NCBI GenBank assembly: GCA_040901465.1
Contig: JBBDYN010000028.1
Coordinates: forward strand, 62,001-126,000
Length of the DNA stretch: 64,000 nt
Direction: 5' to 3'
Source: JAUSIF01 sp040901465
Lineage (GTDB): Bacteria; Pseudomonadota; Alphaproteobacteria; Rhizobiales; Xanthobacteraceae
Shown here: positions 25,457-33,933 of the stretch, piece by piece
Layout of the letters: each line of letters opens with the position of its first letter
Position numbering within the stretch: the stretch's first letter is position 1
Position numbers and translations under genes: made by a program
The notes under the pieces: generated by a model
The model's database searches: none
The model's input: the letters and a program-made list of their open reading frames with translations, nothing else
Told to the model about the DNA's origin: nothing

Positions 25457-25921
25457 ATGGCCGTCGGGCGATATGTCAGTGATCTCGAAGTCGGCGACAA
25501 GCTCGGTCCGATCGAATACGTGATGACGCCGTTCATCGTGCATGAATACGCGCACGCGGTCGAACTCGGCCAGGAATATTTCTACGGCGCGGCGCCCGAA
25601 GGCCACTTCGCACCGCCGACAATCCTGCACAGCGACAAACTGCGGTTGTTCGCGCTCGCCTGTCCCGGCGGCGACGGCCCGCACGCGCGCCTGCACTACG
25701 AATATGACGCGACCTGGATCGAACCGATTCCCGTGGACACGCGCATCCGCACCGAGGGCTCGGTCGTCGGGCGCGACATCAAGAAGGGGCGGACTTTCCT
25801 GTCGGTCGAATTCGAGTTGCGCTCCGCCGACGACAACCGGCTGTTCGTCAAATATCGCGACAGCGCCGTACTCGCCTACAAGCCCGGCTCCGATTTATCG
25901 GCCAAGGGAGAACGGAAATGA
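25457..25921 (+). CDS. MaoC-like (FAS1-type dehydratase domain) protein
   Basis: A 154-residue single hot-dog domain. MAVGRYVSDLEVGDKLGPIEYVMTPFIVHEYAHAVE is the N-terminal family block, with APPTILHSDKLRLF and HYEYDATWIEPIPVDTRIRTEGSV following. These proteins hydrate or dehydrate acyl-CoA or acyl-carrier substrates, usually as heterodimers of two hot-dog chains. It starts 9 nt after the CoA-transferase behind AGGAGGAA and overlaps the next hot-dog gene by 4 nt (ATGA), so the two chains are very likely made together. Confidence 0.85.
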   Translation: MAVGRYVSDLEVGDKLGPIEYVMTPFIVHEYAHAVELGQEYFYGAAPEGHFAPPTILHSDKLRLFALACPGGDGPHARLHYEYDATWIEPIPVDTRIRTEGSVVGRDIKKGRTFLSVEFELRSADDNRLFVKYRDSAVLAYKPGSDLSAKGERK

Positions 25922-26379
25922 GCGCAGCCCCCGCCAAGCCCCGTTTTGCGGTCGGCGAAGTCTTGCGCGCCACCCCGCGCTGCATGAACCGCGAACGCAT
26001 GCGCTGGTACGTGGATGCGCTGTTCACCGCCAAGGAAAACGACGGCAAGCAGCATATCGGCGAGCGCAACATTCACACCGACGACGAATACGCGCGCTCC
26101 CAGGGCCTGCCGGGCATCATCTCCGACGGCATGATCTCCACGAACTGGATCTACAATCTGCTGCTCGACACCTTCGGGGCGGATTTCCTGCGCGCCGGCT
26201 CGCTGCGCACCAAATACGTCATGCCGATCACCGAGAACCGCTTGGTGAGCGCCGGTTTCCGCGTGCTCGAAACGAAACCGTCCGGCGACCGCACCCGTTA
26301 TGGGCTCGAGGTCTGGTGCGAGGATGACAGCGGCACGATCCTGACCGTGGGTGCGGCGAGCGTCGTCGCCCGCCATTAA
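25918..26379 (+). CDS. MaoC-like hydratase, partner subunit
   Basis: A 153-residue hot-dog protein whose start overlaps the previous gene by ATGA. The segment HTDDEYARSQGLPGIISDGMISTNWIYNLLLD carries the MaoC-like hydratase 2 pattern (D/H pair with G-x-P-G). Later LRTKYVMPITENRLVSAGF follows. With the upstream chain it probably forms one heteromeric hydratase acting on the CoA ester made by the transferase. It is the last gene of the plus-strand catabolic run; the 214-nt gap after it holds no gene. Confidence 0.83.
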   Translation: MSAAPAKPRFAVGEVLRATPRCMNRERMRWYVDALFTAKENDGKQHIGERNIHTDDEYARSQGLPGIISDGMISTNWIYNLLLDTFGADFLRAGSLRTKYVMPITENRLVSAGFRVLETKPSGDRTRYGLEVWCEDDSGTILTVGAASVVARH

Positions 26380-26593
26380 AGCCGCCGGCCAGGCAAATCC
26401 CGTGAAATCCGGGCAGCACCGGCGGCCCGGTTGCTGGCCACGGCAGCGACACGCTTGCGGCCGCAGGCGTCAATTTTCCGACAAGTCTCCTCCGCTAGGA
26501 TGCCGCAGAGCGAGTCGCCCTTGCCGGAGCGCTCTGCTAGACGCTCAATTCGCCGGTTGGAACCGCGCCGCGGGCGGTATCGGAAGGAAGGTC

Positions 26594-27682
26594 ATGCAGG
26601 GTGCGGTGCGCGCGATCTCTGAATTCTTGCGCGACAAGATGACCTGGCAGCGCGCCGGCATGGTGATCGGCGTGTCGATCACCGCGATTGCCCTGTTCGT
26701 GCTCTACGAACTGCTTCGCAGCATTGATCCGGGCGAAGTGTTCAAGGCGATCAGGGCGACCAAGCCTGCTAACGTACTTCTCGCGGGACTGTTCGTTGCC
26801 GCCGGCTACGTAACGCTTACCTGTTACGACTATTTCGCGTTGCGCACGATCGGCCGCCGCGAGGTGCCCTACCGGATCGCCGCGATCGCGGGCTTCACCA
26901 GCTATTCGATAGGCCACAATGTCGGCTTCACCGTCTTCAGCGGCGGCACTGTCCGTTACCGCATCTATTCGACGACCGCCGGTCTCAGCGCCGTCGAGGT
27001 CGCGAAAATCTGTTTCATCGCGGGCCTCACCTTCTGGCTCGGCAATATCACGGTGCTCGGCCTCGGCTTCATCATTCATCCCGAGGCGGCCTCGGCGGTC
27101 GATCAGTTGCCTTCGTACCTTAATCGCATCATCGGCTTCGGATTGCTGGCATGGCTTGCCGCTTATGTGATCTGGGTCAGCCTCAAGCCACGTAGGTTCG
27201 GCCGCGGCAACTGGTCGGTCACCTTGCCGTCCGGAAATCTCACGCTCATTCAGGTCCTGATCGGCGTCGTCGATCTCACCTGCTGTGCCGCGGCCATGTA
27301 TGTATTGATGCCGGAGAATCCACCGATCGATTTCATTTCGCTCTCGGTGATTTTCATCACGGCGACGCTCCTCGGCTTCGCGAGCCACACGCCGGGCGGC
27401 ATCGGCGTCTTCGACGCGACTATGCTGATTGCGCTCAGCCAGTTCAACAAGGAGGGGCTCGTCGGAGCGCTGCTCCTGTTTCGCCTGCTTTACTACATCA
27501 TTCCACTTGCCATTTCGCTCGCGATCGTCGCATACCGCGAGCTTGTCCTCGACATCAAACCGTTGATCGCGAGTGAGCGTTCGGCCCGAGCGCGCCGCAA
27601 AAATCGCAATGGCCCCCCGAAATCGGCTGAAACCAGCCCGCGGCGCCGGCAGCGCCGCCGCTCGCCGTCGGCCGCGACCTGA
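26594..27682 (+). CDS. UPF0104/YbhN-type integral membrane protein (lysylphosphatidylglycerol synthase TM region-like)
   Basis: 362 residues from the ATG at 26594, which follows GGAAGGAAGG; the frame is open from 26351 without family support. It has about eight membrane segments, with FTSYSIGHNVGFTVFSGGTVRYRIYS and FASHTPGGIGVFDATMLIAL, hallmarks of the flippase domain of MprF and stand-alone YbhN-type proteins. There is no C-terminal aminoacyltransferase domain. It probably translocates a lipid; substrate unknown. The C-terminal 35 residues are basic and Arg/Ser/Pro-rich, a likely cytoplasmic tail. Confidence 0.85.
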   Translation: MQGAVRAISEFLRDKMTWQRAGMVIGVSITAIALFVLYELLRSIDPGEVFKAIRATKPANVLLAGLFVAAGYVTLTCYDYFALRTIGRREVPYRIAAIAGFTSYSIGHNVGFTVFSGGTVRYRIYSTTAGLSAVEVAKICFIAGLTFWLGNITVLGLGFIIHPEAASAVDQLPSYLNRIIGFGLLAWLAAYVIWVSLKPRRFGRGNWSVTLPSGNLTLIQVLIGVVDLTCCAAAMYVLMPENPPIDFISLSVIFITATLLGFASHTPGGIGVFDATMLIALSQFNKEGLVGALLLFRLLYYIIPLAISLAIVAYRELVLDIKPLIASERSARARRKNRNGPPKSAETSPRRRQRRRSPSAAT

Positions 27683-27702
27683 AATTTTTCGGTCGTTCGC
27701 CG

Positions 27703-28317
27703 TTACTTGCCCGTCGGCGGCATCATGCCTTTTGGCAGTCGCATCGGCTTGAGGTTGGCCGACGGAGAAAACAGCTTCGGGTCTTGCGGCGCGCGGCTCA
27801 ATTCGGTCACCTCGAACACCACCTGGCGCTTGCCGTCGATCGTCGCCTCCATGCGCAGCGGAATCGAGTCGCTCGTGAGGCACGCCACGGCCTTCGACTT
27901 CTTTATGTCCTTCTGATCGGATTCGATCTCCCAAAGATCGCACGTCTCGCCGGCGACGGTCGCATTGCCGACGCGATTGCCGCGTCCCACCGCGACGCCG
28001 AATTCATCACCATCGCCGAGATCAGCCTCGATCGCCATGTTGCCCATGCCGGGAGCCGCCATGACCGTGACCGCTTTCTTCGCACGCAGATCGATATAGG
28101 CCGTCATCGGCGAGGGCATGCCCGGCACCTGCATTTCCACGCGGATCTTCCCCTTGGAATGGCGGCTCATCATGGTCATGCCGCCGGCCATCTTTGCCGT
28201 GGTCGCATAGTCCGCGCTCGGCAGGGGAAGCGGCTCGGCTCGAAGCGTTACGGCGGCAAAACCTAGGAACACCGCGGCGAGCGCGGCGGTCCGCGGCAAT
28301 CGAACGATTATGCCCAT
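27703..28317 (-). CDS. exported protein of unknown function (DUF4412-like)
   Basis: 204 residues from the ATG at 28317. MGIIVRLPRTAALAAVFLGF ending in LRA forms a signal peptide. The mature protein reads GKIRVEMQVPGMPSPMTAYIDLRAKK, GETCDLWEIES, VACLTSDSIPLRME and VVFEVTELSRAPQDPKLFSP, a pattern seen in periplasmic proteins annotated DUF4412. That family has a lipocalin/LolA-like layout but no assigned function. It is convergent with the YbhN-like gene and divergent from phoR. The DUF assignment is from memory and tentative. Confidence 0.7.
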   Translation of the reverse strand: MGIIVRLPRTAALAAVFLGFAAVTLRAEPLPLPSADYATTAKMAGGMTMMSRHSKGKIRVEMQVPGMPSPMTAYIDLRAKKAVTVMAAPGMGNMAIEADLGDGDEFGVAVGRGNRVGNATVAGETCDLWEIESDQKDIKKSKAVACLTSDSIPLRMEATIDGKRQVVFEVTELSRAPQDPKLFSPSANLKPMRLPKGMMPPTGK

Positions 28318-28480
28318 GGCGCCATCCCCGAATCGGCATTGTTTATTGCGGCGAGCGTGGATGTCATGGGCCTGTGGCGCGCGCAAGGCGGCGCCGTTAA
28401 GGACGAACCGGCCCAAGCCGGATCTGCACATGGCGCACCTTCCCACCGCGCGCTAGAAAAGCGCCGAGGATGGTACGGTG

Positions 28481-29830
28481 ATGAGCGAAACCGTCGAACC
28501 GGTAAGCGCCGCCCCGGCCGCGAAACCGGGACCGCTCGCCCGCCTGTTCGCCGCGCGCTGGGTGATCGGGGTGGCGGCGGCCGTGCTCCTCGTGCTGGCT
28601 CTGCTTGGTCGTCTGTCGCCGCTTGAAGCAATCATCGCGCTCGCGGCGATCGCTGCCGCTGCTGTCGTGCGGTTGCCTCCGATCCAAATTCCGACTGAAG
28701 CCCCGTTCGCGCCGCCGCTGCCGACCTCGTCGCGCATTCCCTTCGAAGTCGATCCGCAGCTCGGCGCCGTGATCGGCGCATTGCCCGGGCCGGCACTCCT
28801 GGTCGACCGGCGCGGGACGATTCTCGTCGGCAATGATGCGGTCGTATCGGCGCTCGGACCGGTGCGGCGCGGCGAGCCGATCTCCTTCACCGTGCGCGCG
28901 CCGGAAGTGATCGACGCGTTGCGCGCTTCCGCCGCCGACGGCGAGACGCGGCGCGTCGAGTTCACCGAGCGCGCCCCGGTCGAACGCACGTTCGAGGCGC
29001 ACGTGGTTCCGGTCACCTTTAATCAGCGGAACGATGCCGCGCCGCGCCCCGACGCTTTCCTGCTGACCTTCAACGATCTCACGCAGCAGCGCCGCGTCGA
29101 GCAGATGCGCGCCGATTTCGTCGCTAACGCGAGCCATGAACTACGCACGCCACTCGCCTCGCTTTCCGGATTCGTCGAGACCCTGCAAGGCTCGGCTCGC
29201 AGCGACCCTGCCGCACGCGACCGCTTCCTCGGCATCATGGCCGAGCAAGCGCGGCGCATGTCGCGGCTGATCGACGATCTCCTGTCGCTGTCGCGCGTCG
29301 AGCTGAACGAGCACATGCAGCCGCAGCACGTCGTCGATCTCGTGCCGATCGTCGGCCACGTCTGCGATACGCTTTCGCCGCTCGCGCGCGAGCGCGGCGT
29401 CGAACTCGTCCTCTCGCGCAACGTCGAGCACGTGCCTGTGCTCGGCGAGCGCGACGAGTTGATCCGGCTGTTCGAAAATCTCGTGGAGAACGCGCTGAAA
29501 TATGGAGGGTCCGGCAAGCGCGTCGAGGTGACGGTAGGAATGGATTCGTCCGGAACCGGCGAGGCGCTGGTGGCCGTGCGCGACTTCGGGCCTGGCATTG
29601 CGCCGGAGCATTTGCCGCGCCTGACCGAGCGTTTTTACCGGGTCGACGCGGAGACGAGCCGCGCCGAGGGCGGTACCGGGCTCGGGCTTGCCATCGTGAA
29701 GCACATCCTCGCGCGTCACCGCGGCCGCCTGGCGATCGAGAGCGAAATCGGCCGCGGCGCGACGTTCACCGCCCGCATCCCGCTCTCCACAGGCGATCTT
29801 GATTTAAATCAAGCCAAATCAGGCAATTAG
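28481..29830 (+). CDS. phoR: phosphate regulon sensor histidine kinase
   Basis: 449 residues from the ATG at 28481. Two hydrophobic helices near residues 25-65 anchor it without a large periplasmic domain, as in other PhoR proteins. A PAS region follows (LPGPALLVDRRGTILVGNDAVV). The HisKA domain has NASHELRTPLASLSGFVETL (His219) and the ATPase domain has NLVENALKYG, RDFGPGI and GGTGLGLAIVKHIL. PhoR controls PhoB through the PstSCAB-PhoU complex, all encoded downstream on the same strand, so the assignment is secure. Confidence 0.95.
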   Translation: MSETVEPVSAAPAAKPGPLARLFAARWVIGVAAAVLLVLALLGRLSPLEAIIALAAIAAAAVVRLPPIQIPTEAPFAPPLPTSSRIPFEVDPQLGAVIGALPGPALLVDRRGTILVGNDAVVSALGPVRRGEPISFTVRAPEVIDALRASAADGETRRVEFTERAPVERTFEAHVVPVTFNQRNDAAPRPDAFLLTFNDLTQQRRVEQMRADFVANASHELRTPLASLSGFVETLQGSARSDPAARDRFLGIMAEQARRMSRLIDDLLSLSRVELNEHMQPQHVVDLVPIVGHVCDTLSPLARERGVELVLSRNVEHVPVLGERDELIRLFENLVENALKYGGSGKRVEVTVGMDSSGTGEALVAVRDFGPGIAPEHLPRLTERFYRVDAETSRAEGGTGLGLAIVKHILARHRGRLAIESEIGRGATFTARIPLSTGDLDLNQAKSGN

Positions 29831-29831
29831 A

Positions 29832-29860
29832 CCGTCATCGGCCTGTCACCGACCGGTCAT
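29832..29860 (+). promoter_or_regulatory. triple Pho-box repeat upstream of pstS
   Basis: Three 7-mers spaced exactly 11 bp apart: CCGTCAT (29832-29838), CTGTCAC (29843-29849) and CGGTCAT (29854-29860). The PhoB consensus half-site is CTGTCAT with 11-bp periodicity, so this is a strong PhoB operator. It begins 2 nt after the phoR stop and ends 100 nt before pstS. It should make pstS and the downstream genes phosphate-starvation inducible, separately from phoR. Confidence 0.85.
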
Positions 29861-29960
29861 AGAACTTTGTTCGAGCGCCCCTAGGAGTCGCGGAGCCCCG
29901 GCTTTTCCCGAGGCCACTGGGCCGAACGGCCCGACCATCCGTCACAGGAAGGAGAACCCC

Positions 29961-30965
29961 GTGAAACTCGCGACTGCCCTGATTTCGGCGGCGGCGATTG
30001 CCGTTTCGGCGTCGTACGTATCGCCTGCTCACGCTCAGACCATCGTGCAGATCGATGGCTCGTCTACAGTCTTTCCGATCACCGAAGCGATGGCCGAGGA
30101 ATTCCAGAAGGCCAACAGCAAGATCAAGGTTACCGTCGGCCTTTCCGGTACCGGCGGCGGCTTCAAGAAGTTCTGCCGCGGTGAAACCGATGCCTCCGGC
30201 GCCTCGCGTCCGATTCGCAAATCGGAAGCCGACGACTGCAAGAAGAACGGCATCGAATATATCGAACTGCCGGTCGCGCTCGACGCGCTCGCCGTCACGG
30301 TCAATCCGAAGAACACCTGGGCGACCGAGCTGACAGTCGCCGAGCTCAAGAAAATGTGGGAACCCGAAGCGCAAGCCAAGATCACGAACTGGAAGCAGAT
30401 TCGTGTGAGCTTCCCGGACGCGCCGCTCAAGCTGTTCGGCGCCGGGACCGACTCCGGGACGTACGACTATTTCACCGCCGCGATCGTCGGCAAGGAACAC
30501 TCGAGCCGCGGCGACTTCACCGCGTCCGAGGACGACAACGTGCTGGTTCAAGGCATTGCCGGCGACGTCAACGCGATCGGCTTCTTCGGTCTCGCCTACT
30601 ACCTCGAAAACAAGGACAAACTGAGGGCCGTGGCGATCAAGTTGAACGAAGAAGCCAAGGGTGTTCTGCCTTCCGTCGAGGGGGCCAAGACCGGCAGCTA
30701 TCAGCCGCTTTCGCGTCCGATCTTCATGTACTTCAGCAAGAAGTCGCTCGACACCAAGCCGGAAGTGCTGAAGTTCGCCGAGTTTTATATGGACCCGAAG
30801 CACTCGGTTAAGCTCGTGGCTGAAGTCGGGTATGTGCCGCTGCCGGAGCCCGCGCTCAAGGCGTTCGGCGAGCGTGTGACCAAGCGCATGGTTGGCACTG
30901 GCTTCACCGGATCCAAGATCGGCGTGTCGGTGGAAGATCTCATGAAGGAGAAGCTGGTCTATTGA
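29961..30965 (+). CDS. pstS: phosphate ABC transporter substrate-binding protein
   Basis: A 334-residue periplasmic protein with a Sec signal peptide ending in SPAHA. Phosphate-contact motifs are visible: DGSSTVFPITEAMAEEF, LSGTGGGFKKFCRGETDASGASRPI and GAGTDSGTYDYF. The RPI/SGTGGG signature places it in the PstS branch with short C-terminus rather than E. coli length. It captures inorganic phosphate for PstCA. A strong hairpin after the gene may make PstS more abundant than the membrane parts. Confidence 0.96.
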   Translation: MKLATALISAAAIAVSASYVSPAHAQTIVQIDGSSTVFPITEAMAEEFQKANSKIKVTVGLSGTGGGFKKFCRGETDASGASRPIRKSEADDCKKNGIEYIELPVALDALAVTVNPKNTWATELTVAELKKMWEPEAQAKITNWKQIRVSFPDAPLKLFGAGTDSGTYDYFTAAIVGKEHSSRGDFTASEDDNVLVQGIAGDVNAIGFFGLAYYLENKDKLRAVAIKLNEEAKGVLPSVEGAKTGSYQPLSRPIFMYFSKKSLDTKPEVLKFAEFYMDPKHSVKLVAEVGYVPLPEPALKAFGERVTKRMVGTGFTGSKIGVSVEDLMKEKLVY

Positions 30966-30982
30966 GTTTAGTTGCCTGCGCT

Positions 30983-31018
30983 CGGAGGGCGGCAACAACG
31001 CCGCCCTCCGGAGTTTTC
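30983..31018 (+). terminator. attenuating terminator between pstS and pstC
   Basis: CGGAGGGCGGC (30983-30993) and GCCGCCCTCCG (31000-31010) form a perfect 11-bp GC-rich stem with loop AACAAC, followed by GAGTTTTCT. It lies 18 nt after the pstS stop. Partial termination here would raise receptor levels over the pstCAB-phoU-phoB transcript, a common arrangement for ABC receptors. Confidence 0.75.
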
Positions 31019-31099
31019 TGGTGATGCCGAAGTCGTTCCGGAACTTTGACAAGAAACTTGACGGTGGCCTTCTGGCCAACGCGCTTTCCGGGGAATCAA

Positions 31100-32056
31100 A
31101 TGGCAATTGCAGAAGACCTGACCGGTCCGTCAGCGCCCCGGGCACGGGTACGGCTCGATGCAAGCGCCGCCTTCCTGCAGCGCCGGCGCATCGTCGCGCT
31201 CGTGATGCAGGGCATTTTGTTTTCGGCGGCGGCGCTTTCGGTGCTGGTCACCGCCGGTATCGTCTATGTGCTTGTGAGCGAAAGCGCGAAATTCTTTGCG
31301 CACGTCTCGATCTTCGATTTTCTGTTCGACACGCAATGGACGCCGGTGTTCGAAAACCCGCGCTTCGGCATCATCACGCTCGTGTCCGGCACGGTCGTGA
31401 GTTCGCTGATCGCGCTTCTCGTCGCAGTGCCGCTCGGCACCATCCTGGCGATCTATCTCTCGGAATACGCAAACTCGCGTGTGCGCGAAGTCATCAAGCC
31501 CGTACTGGAATTGCTGGCAGGCATTCCGACGGTCGCGTTCGGCTATTTCGCGCTCCTATTTCTGACGCCGATCTTTCAGATATTCATCCCCGGCCTCTCC
31601 GGGTTCAATTTGCTTGTCCCCGGCATCGTCATGGGAATCATGATCCTTCCCTACATCGTATCCGTGAGCGAGGACGCGATGCGCGCGGTGCCGGCCAGTC
31701 TCCGCGAAGGCGCCTACGCGCTCGGATTCACCAAGCTGCAAACTGCGCTGCGCGTGATCATTCCGGGTGCATTTTCCGGAGTTACCGCAGCCTACATCCT
31801 GGGCATGTCGCGCGCCGTCGGAGAGACGATGGTCGTTGCGATCGCAGCCGGGCAGCAGGCGAGGCTCGCCTATAACCCGCTCGAAGGAGCGGCGACGATT
31901 ACCGCCTATATCGTGCAGATGAGCCTCGGCGATCTGCCGCACGGCTCGCTCGCTTACCTGACGATTTTTGCCGCCGGGCTGACGCTCTTCCTGATGACGT
32001 TCGTCTTCAACATCATCGCGTTCTGGCTGCGCCGCAAGTACCGGGAGGTCTACTGA
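31100..32056 (+). CDS. pstC: phosphate ABC transporter permease PstC
   Basis: 318 residues from the ATG at 31100 (CGGGGAA precedes it; a longer frame opens at 31046). It has six membrane helices and the permease loop EDAMRAVPASLREGAYALGFTKLQTALRVIIPGAFSG, which contacts PstB. LLAGIPTVAFGYFALLFLTP and GMSRAVGETMVVAIAAG are conserved in PstC. It works with PstA as the phosphate channel. The stop codon shares a base with the pstA start (TGATG), so the two are coupled. Confidence 0.95.
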   Translation: MAIAEDLTGPSAPRARVRLDASAAFLQRRRIVALVMQGILFSAAALSVLVTAGIVYVLVSESAKFFAHVSIFDFLFDTQWTPVFENPRFGIITLVSGTVVSSLIALLVAVPLGTILAIYLSEYANSRVREVIKPVLELLAGIPTVAFGYFALLFLTPIFQIFIPGLSGFNLLVPGIVMGIMILPYIVSVSEDAMRAVPASLREGAYALGFTKLQTALRVIIPGAFSGVTAAYILGMSRAVGETMVVAIAAGQQARLAYNPLEGAATITAYIVQMSLGDLPHGSLAYLTIFAAGLTLFLMTFVFNIIAFWLRRKYREVY

Positions 32057-33000
32057 TGACCGACCACGCCGCGCTTTTCAGCAAATCGCAAATGCCGCAG
32101 ATCGACGCTGAGGCCCTTGTACGCAAGGCGAAGCGCTCCGACAGTCGTTTTGAAATCATCGGGCTGGGCGTGCTGGTCGTCACGATGATCGTGCTCTTGT
32201 CGCTGATCGCCGACTTCATGGTGGACGGGCTCGGGCGCATCAACTTCGATTTTCTTATCAACTATCCATCGCGGCGTCCCGATCAGGCCGGCATTCTCTC
32301 CGCGTGGATCGGGACGGTGATGTTGATGGTCACGACTGCTCTACTTGCGGTCCCGCTCGGCGTCGGAGCCGGCGTATATCTGGAGGAATACGCCCCGAAA
32401 AATCTCGTCACCAATCTGATCGAGATCAACGTTACGAATCTCGCCGGCGTTCCCTCGATCATTTACGGCCTGCTCGCGCTCGGCCTGTTCTTGCAGACGT
32501 TTGGCATGAGCGAAACCGTGCTGGTCGCCGGAATGACGCTCGCGCTTCTGATCCTTCCCATCATCATTGTCGCGACGCGCGAGGCGCTACGCTCGATCCC
32601 GCTCGAAACCCGCGAGGCCGCCTACGGCCTTGGCGCCGACAAATGGCAGACGATCTGGATGTATCTTCTGCCGGCGGCGCGGCCGGGAATTTTGACCGGC
32701 GCGATCGTCGGCATGTCGCGCGCGATCGGCGAAACCGCCCCTCTCATCACGATCGGCGCGCTCACGTTTATTGCTTTCCTGCCGCCGCCTCCGATTCAGC
32801 CGGAATTTCCCTTCCTGAATTTTGAATGGCTACTCTCGCCCTTCACCGCGATGCCGATCCAAATGTTCAACTGGATCTCGCGGCCCCAGGCGGGCTTCCA
32901 CATCAACGCCGCGGCGACGGGCCTGATCCTGCTCGCCATGACCCTCCTCATGAATGGATTGGCGATATGGCTCCGGTACAGAATTCGCTCAAGACAATAG
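32056..33000 (+). CDS. pstA: phosphate ABC transporter permease PstA
   Basis: 314 residues, six predicted membrane helices. The conserved EEYAPKNLVTNLIEINVTNLAGVPSIIYGLLALG and the ATPase-docking loop REALRSIPLETREAAYGLGADKWQTI identify PstA. It also has GMSRAIGETAPLITIGA, typical of the family. It forms the heterodimeric channel with PstC. The start overlaps the pstC stop by one base and pstB begins 35 nt after its end. Confidence 0.95.
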   Translation: MTDHAALFSKSQMPQIDAEALVRKAKRSDSRFEIIGLGVLVVTMIVLLSLIADFMVDGLGRINFDFLINYPSRRPDQAGILSAWIGTVMLMVTTALLAVPLGVGAGVYLEEYAPKNLVTNLIEINVTNLAGVPSIIYGLLALGLFLQTFGMSETVLVAGMTLALLILPIIIVATREALRSIPLETREAAYGLGADKWQTIWMYLLPAARPGILTGAIVGMSRAIGETAPLITIGALTFIAFLPPPPIQPEFPFLNFEWLLSPFTAMPIQMFNWISRPQAGFHINAAATGLILLAMTLLMNGLAIWLRYRIRSRQ

Positions 33001-33035
33001 ATCCAGGCTTCCGCGTGCCTTTAGGGGATTTGACC

Positions 33036-33896
33036 ATGGATGACTTGACCGTGCAGGATTCCCTGGCGAACCGACCGCCCGAGGCTGACGCATTGATCAC
33101 GAAGCCAGCGCCCCAAGACGAACAAGTCGCTGACGCGCCGCTTCGCGCCGATGTGAGAGATTTGAACTTCTACTACGCCGAGAAACAGGCGCTGAATCGG
33201 GTGAACTTTCCGATCGTTGACCGCAAGGTCACCGCACTCATCGGTCCGTCCGGATGCGGCAAGAGCACCCTGTTGCGCTGCTTCAACCGGATGCATGATC
33301 TCTATCCGGGCAACCGCTACGAAGGCGAAATCCGGCTGTTTCCCGAGGACATCAATATCGTCAGCCGGGACGTCGATCCGATGTACGTGCGCCTGCGCAT
33401 CGGCATGGTCTTTCAGAAACCGAACCCGTTCCCGAAATCGGTGTACGAGAATGTCGCCGCCGGGCTTTGGGTTCGCGGCGTGCGCCGCAAGTCGATCGTG
33501 GACGAGCGCGTCGAACTCGCGCTGCAGCGGTCGGCGCTCTGGGACGAAGTGAAGGACCGCTTGCGCGAATCGGCCTACGGGCTCTCAGGCGGCCAGCAGC
33601 AGCGCCTCTGCATTGCGCGCGCGCTCGCGCCCGATCCGGAAATCATCTTGCTCGACGAGCCGACCTCGGCCCTTGACCCGATCGCCACATCCAAGATCGA
33701 GGAGCTCATTTCGGTGCTCGGTGAGACGGTGACGATTGTCATCGTCACTCACAACATGCAACAGGCCGCCCGCATTTCCAATTTCACGGCGTTCATGCAT
33801 CTTGGCGTCATGGCCGAATACGGCCCGACCGAGAAGATTTTCACAAATCCGTCCGAAAAGCGGACTCTCGACTACATCACTGGGCGCTTCGGATGA
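33036..33896 (+). CDS. pstB: phosphate ABC transporter ATP-binding protein
   Basis: 286 residues from the ATG at 33036 behind AGGGGA; an ATG at 32967 would lie within pstA. Walker A is GPSGCGKSTLLRCFNRMHDL (a PstB hallmark), the Q-loop region VFQKPNPFPKSVYENVA, the signature LSGGQQQRLCIARAL, Walker B ILLDEPTSALDPIAT, and the H-loop THNMQQAARISNFTAF. It drives phosphate import through PstCA. The first 38 residues before the ABC domain form an acidic extension without similarity to E. coli PstB. Confidence 0.96.
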   Translation: MDDLTVQDSLANRPPEADALITKPAPQDEQVADAPLRADVRDLNFYYAEKQALNRVNFPIVDRKVTALIGPSGCGKSTLLRCFNRMHDLYPGNRYEGEIRLFPEDINIVSRDVDPMYVRLRIGMVFQKPNPFPKSVYENVAAGLWVRGVRRKSIVDERVELALQRSALWDEVKDRLRESAYGLSGGQQQRLCIARALAPDPEIILLDEPTSALDPIATSKIEELISVLGETVTIVIVTHNMQQAARISNFTAFMHLGVMAEYGPTEKIFTNPSEKRTLDYITGRFG

Positions 33897-33933
33897 GCAG
33901 GGACAGCCGCGCAGCGCGCGAAAGGGCACACCG

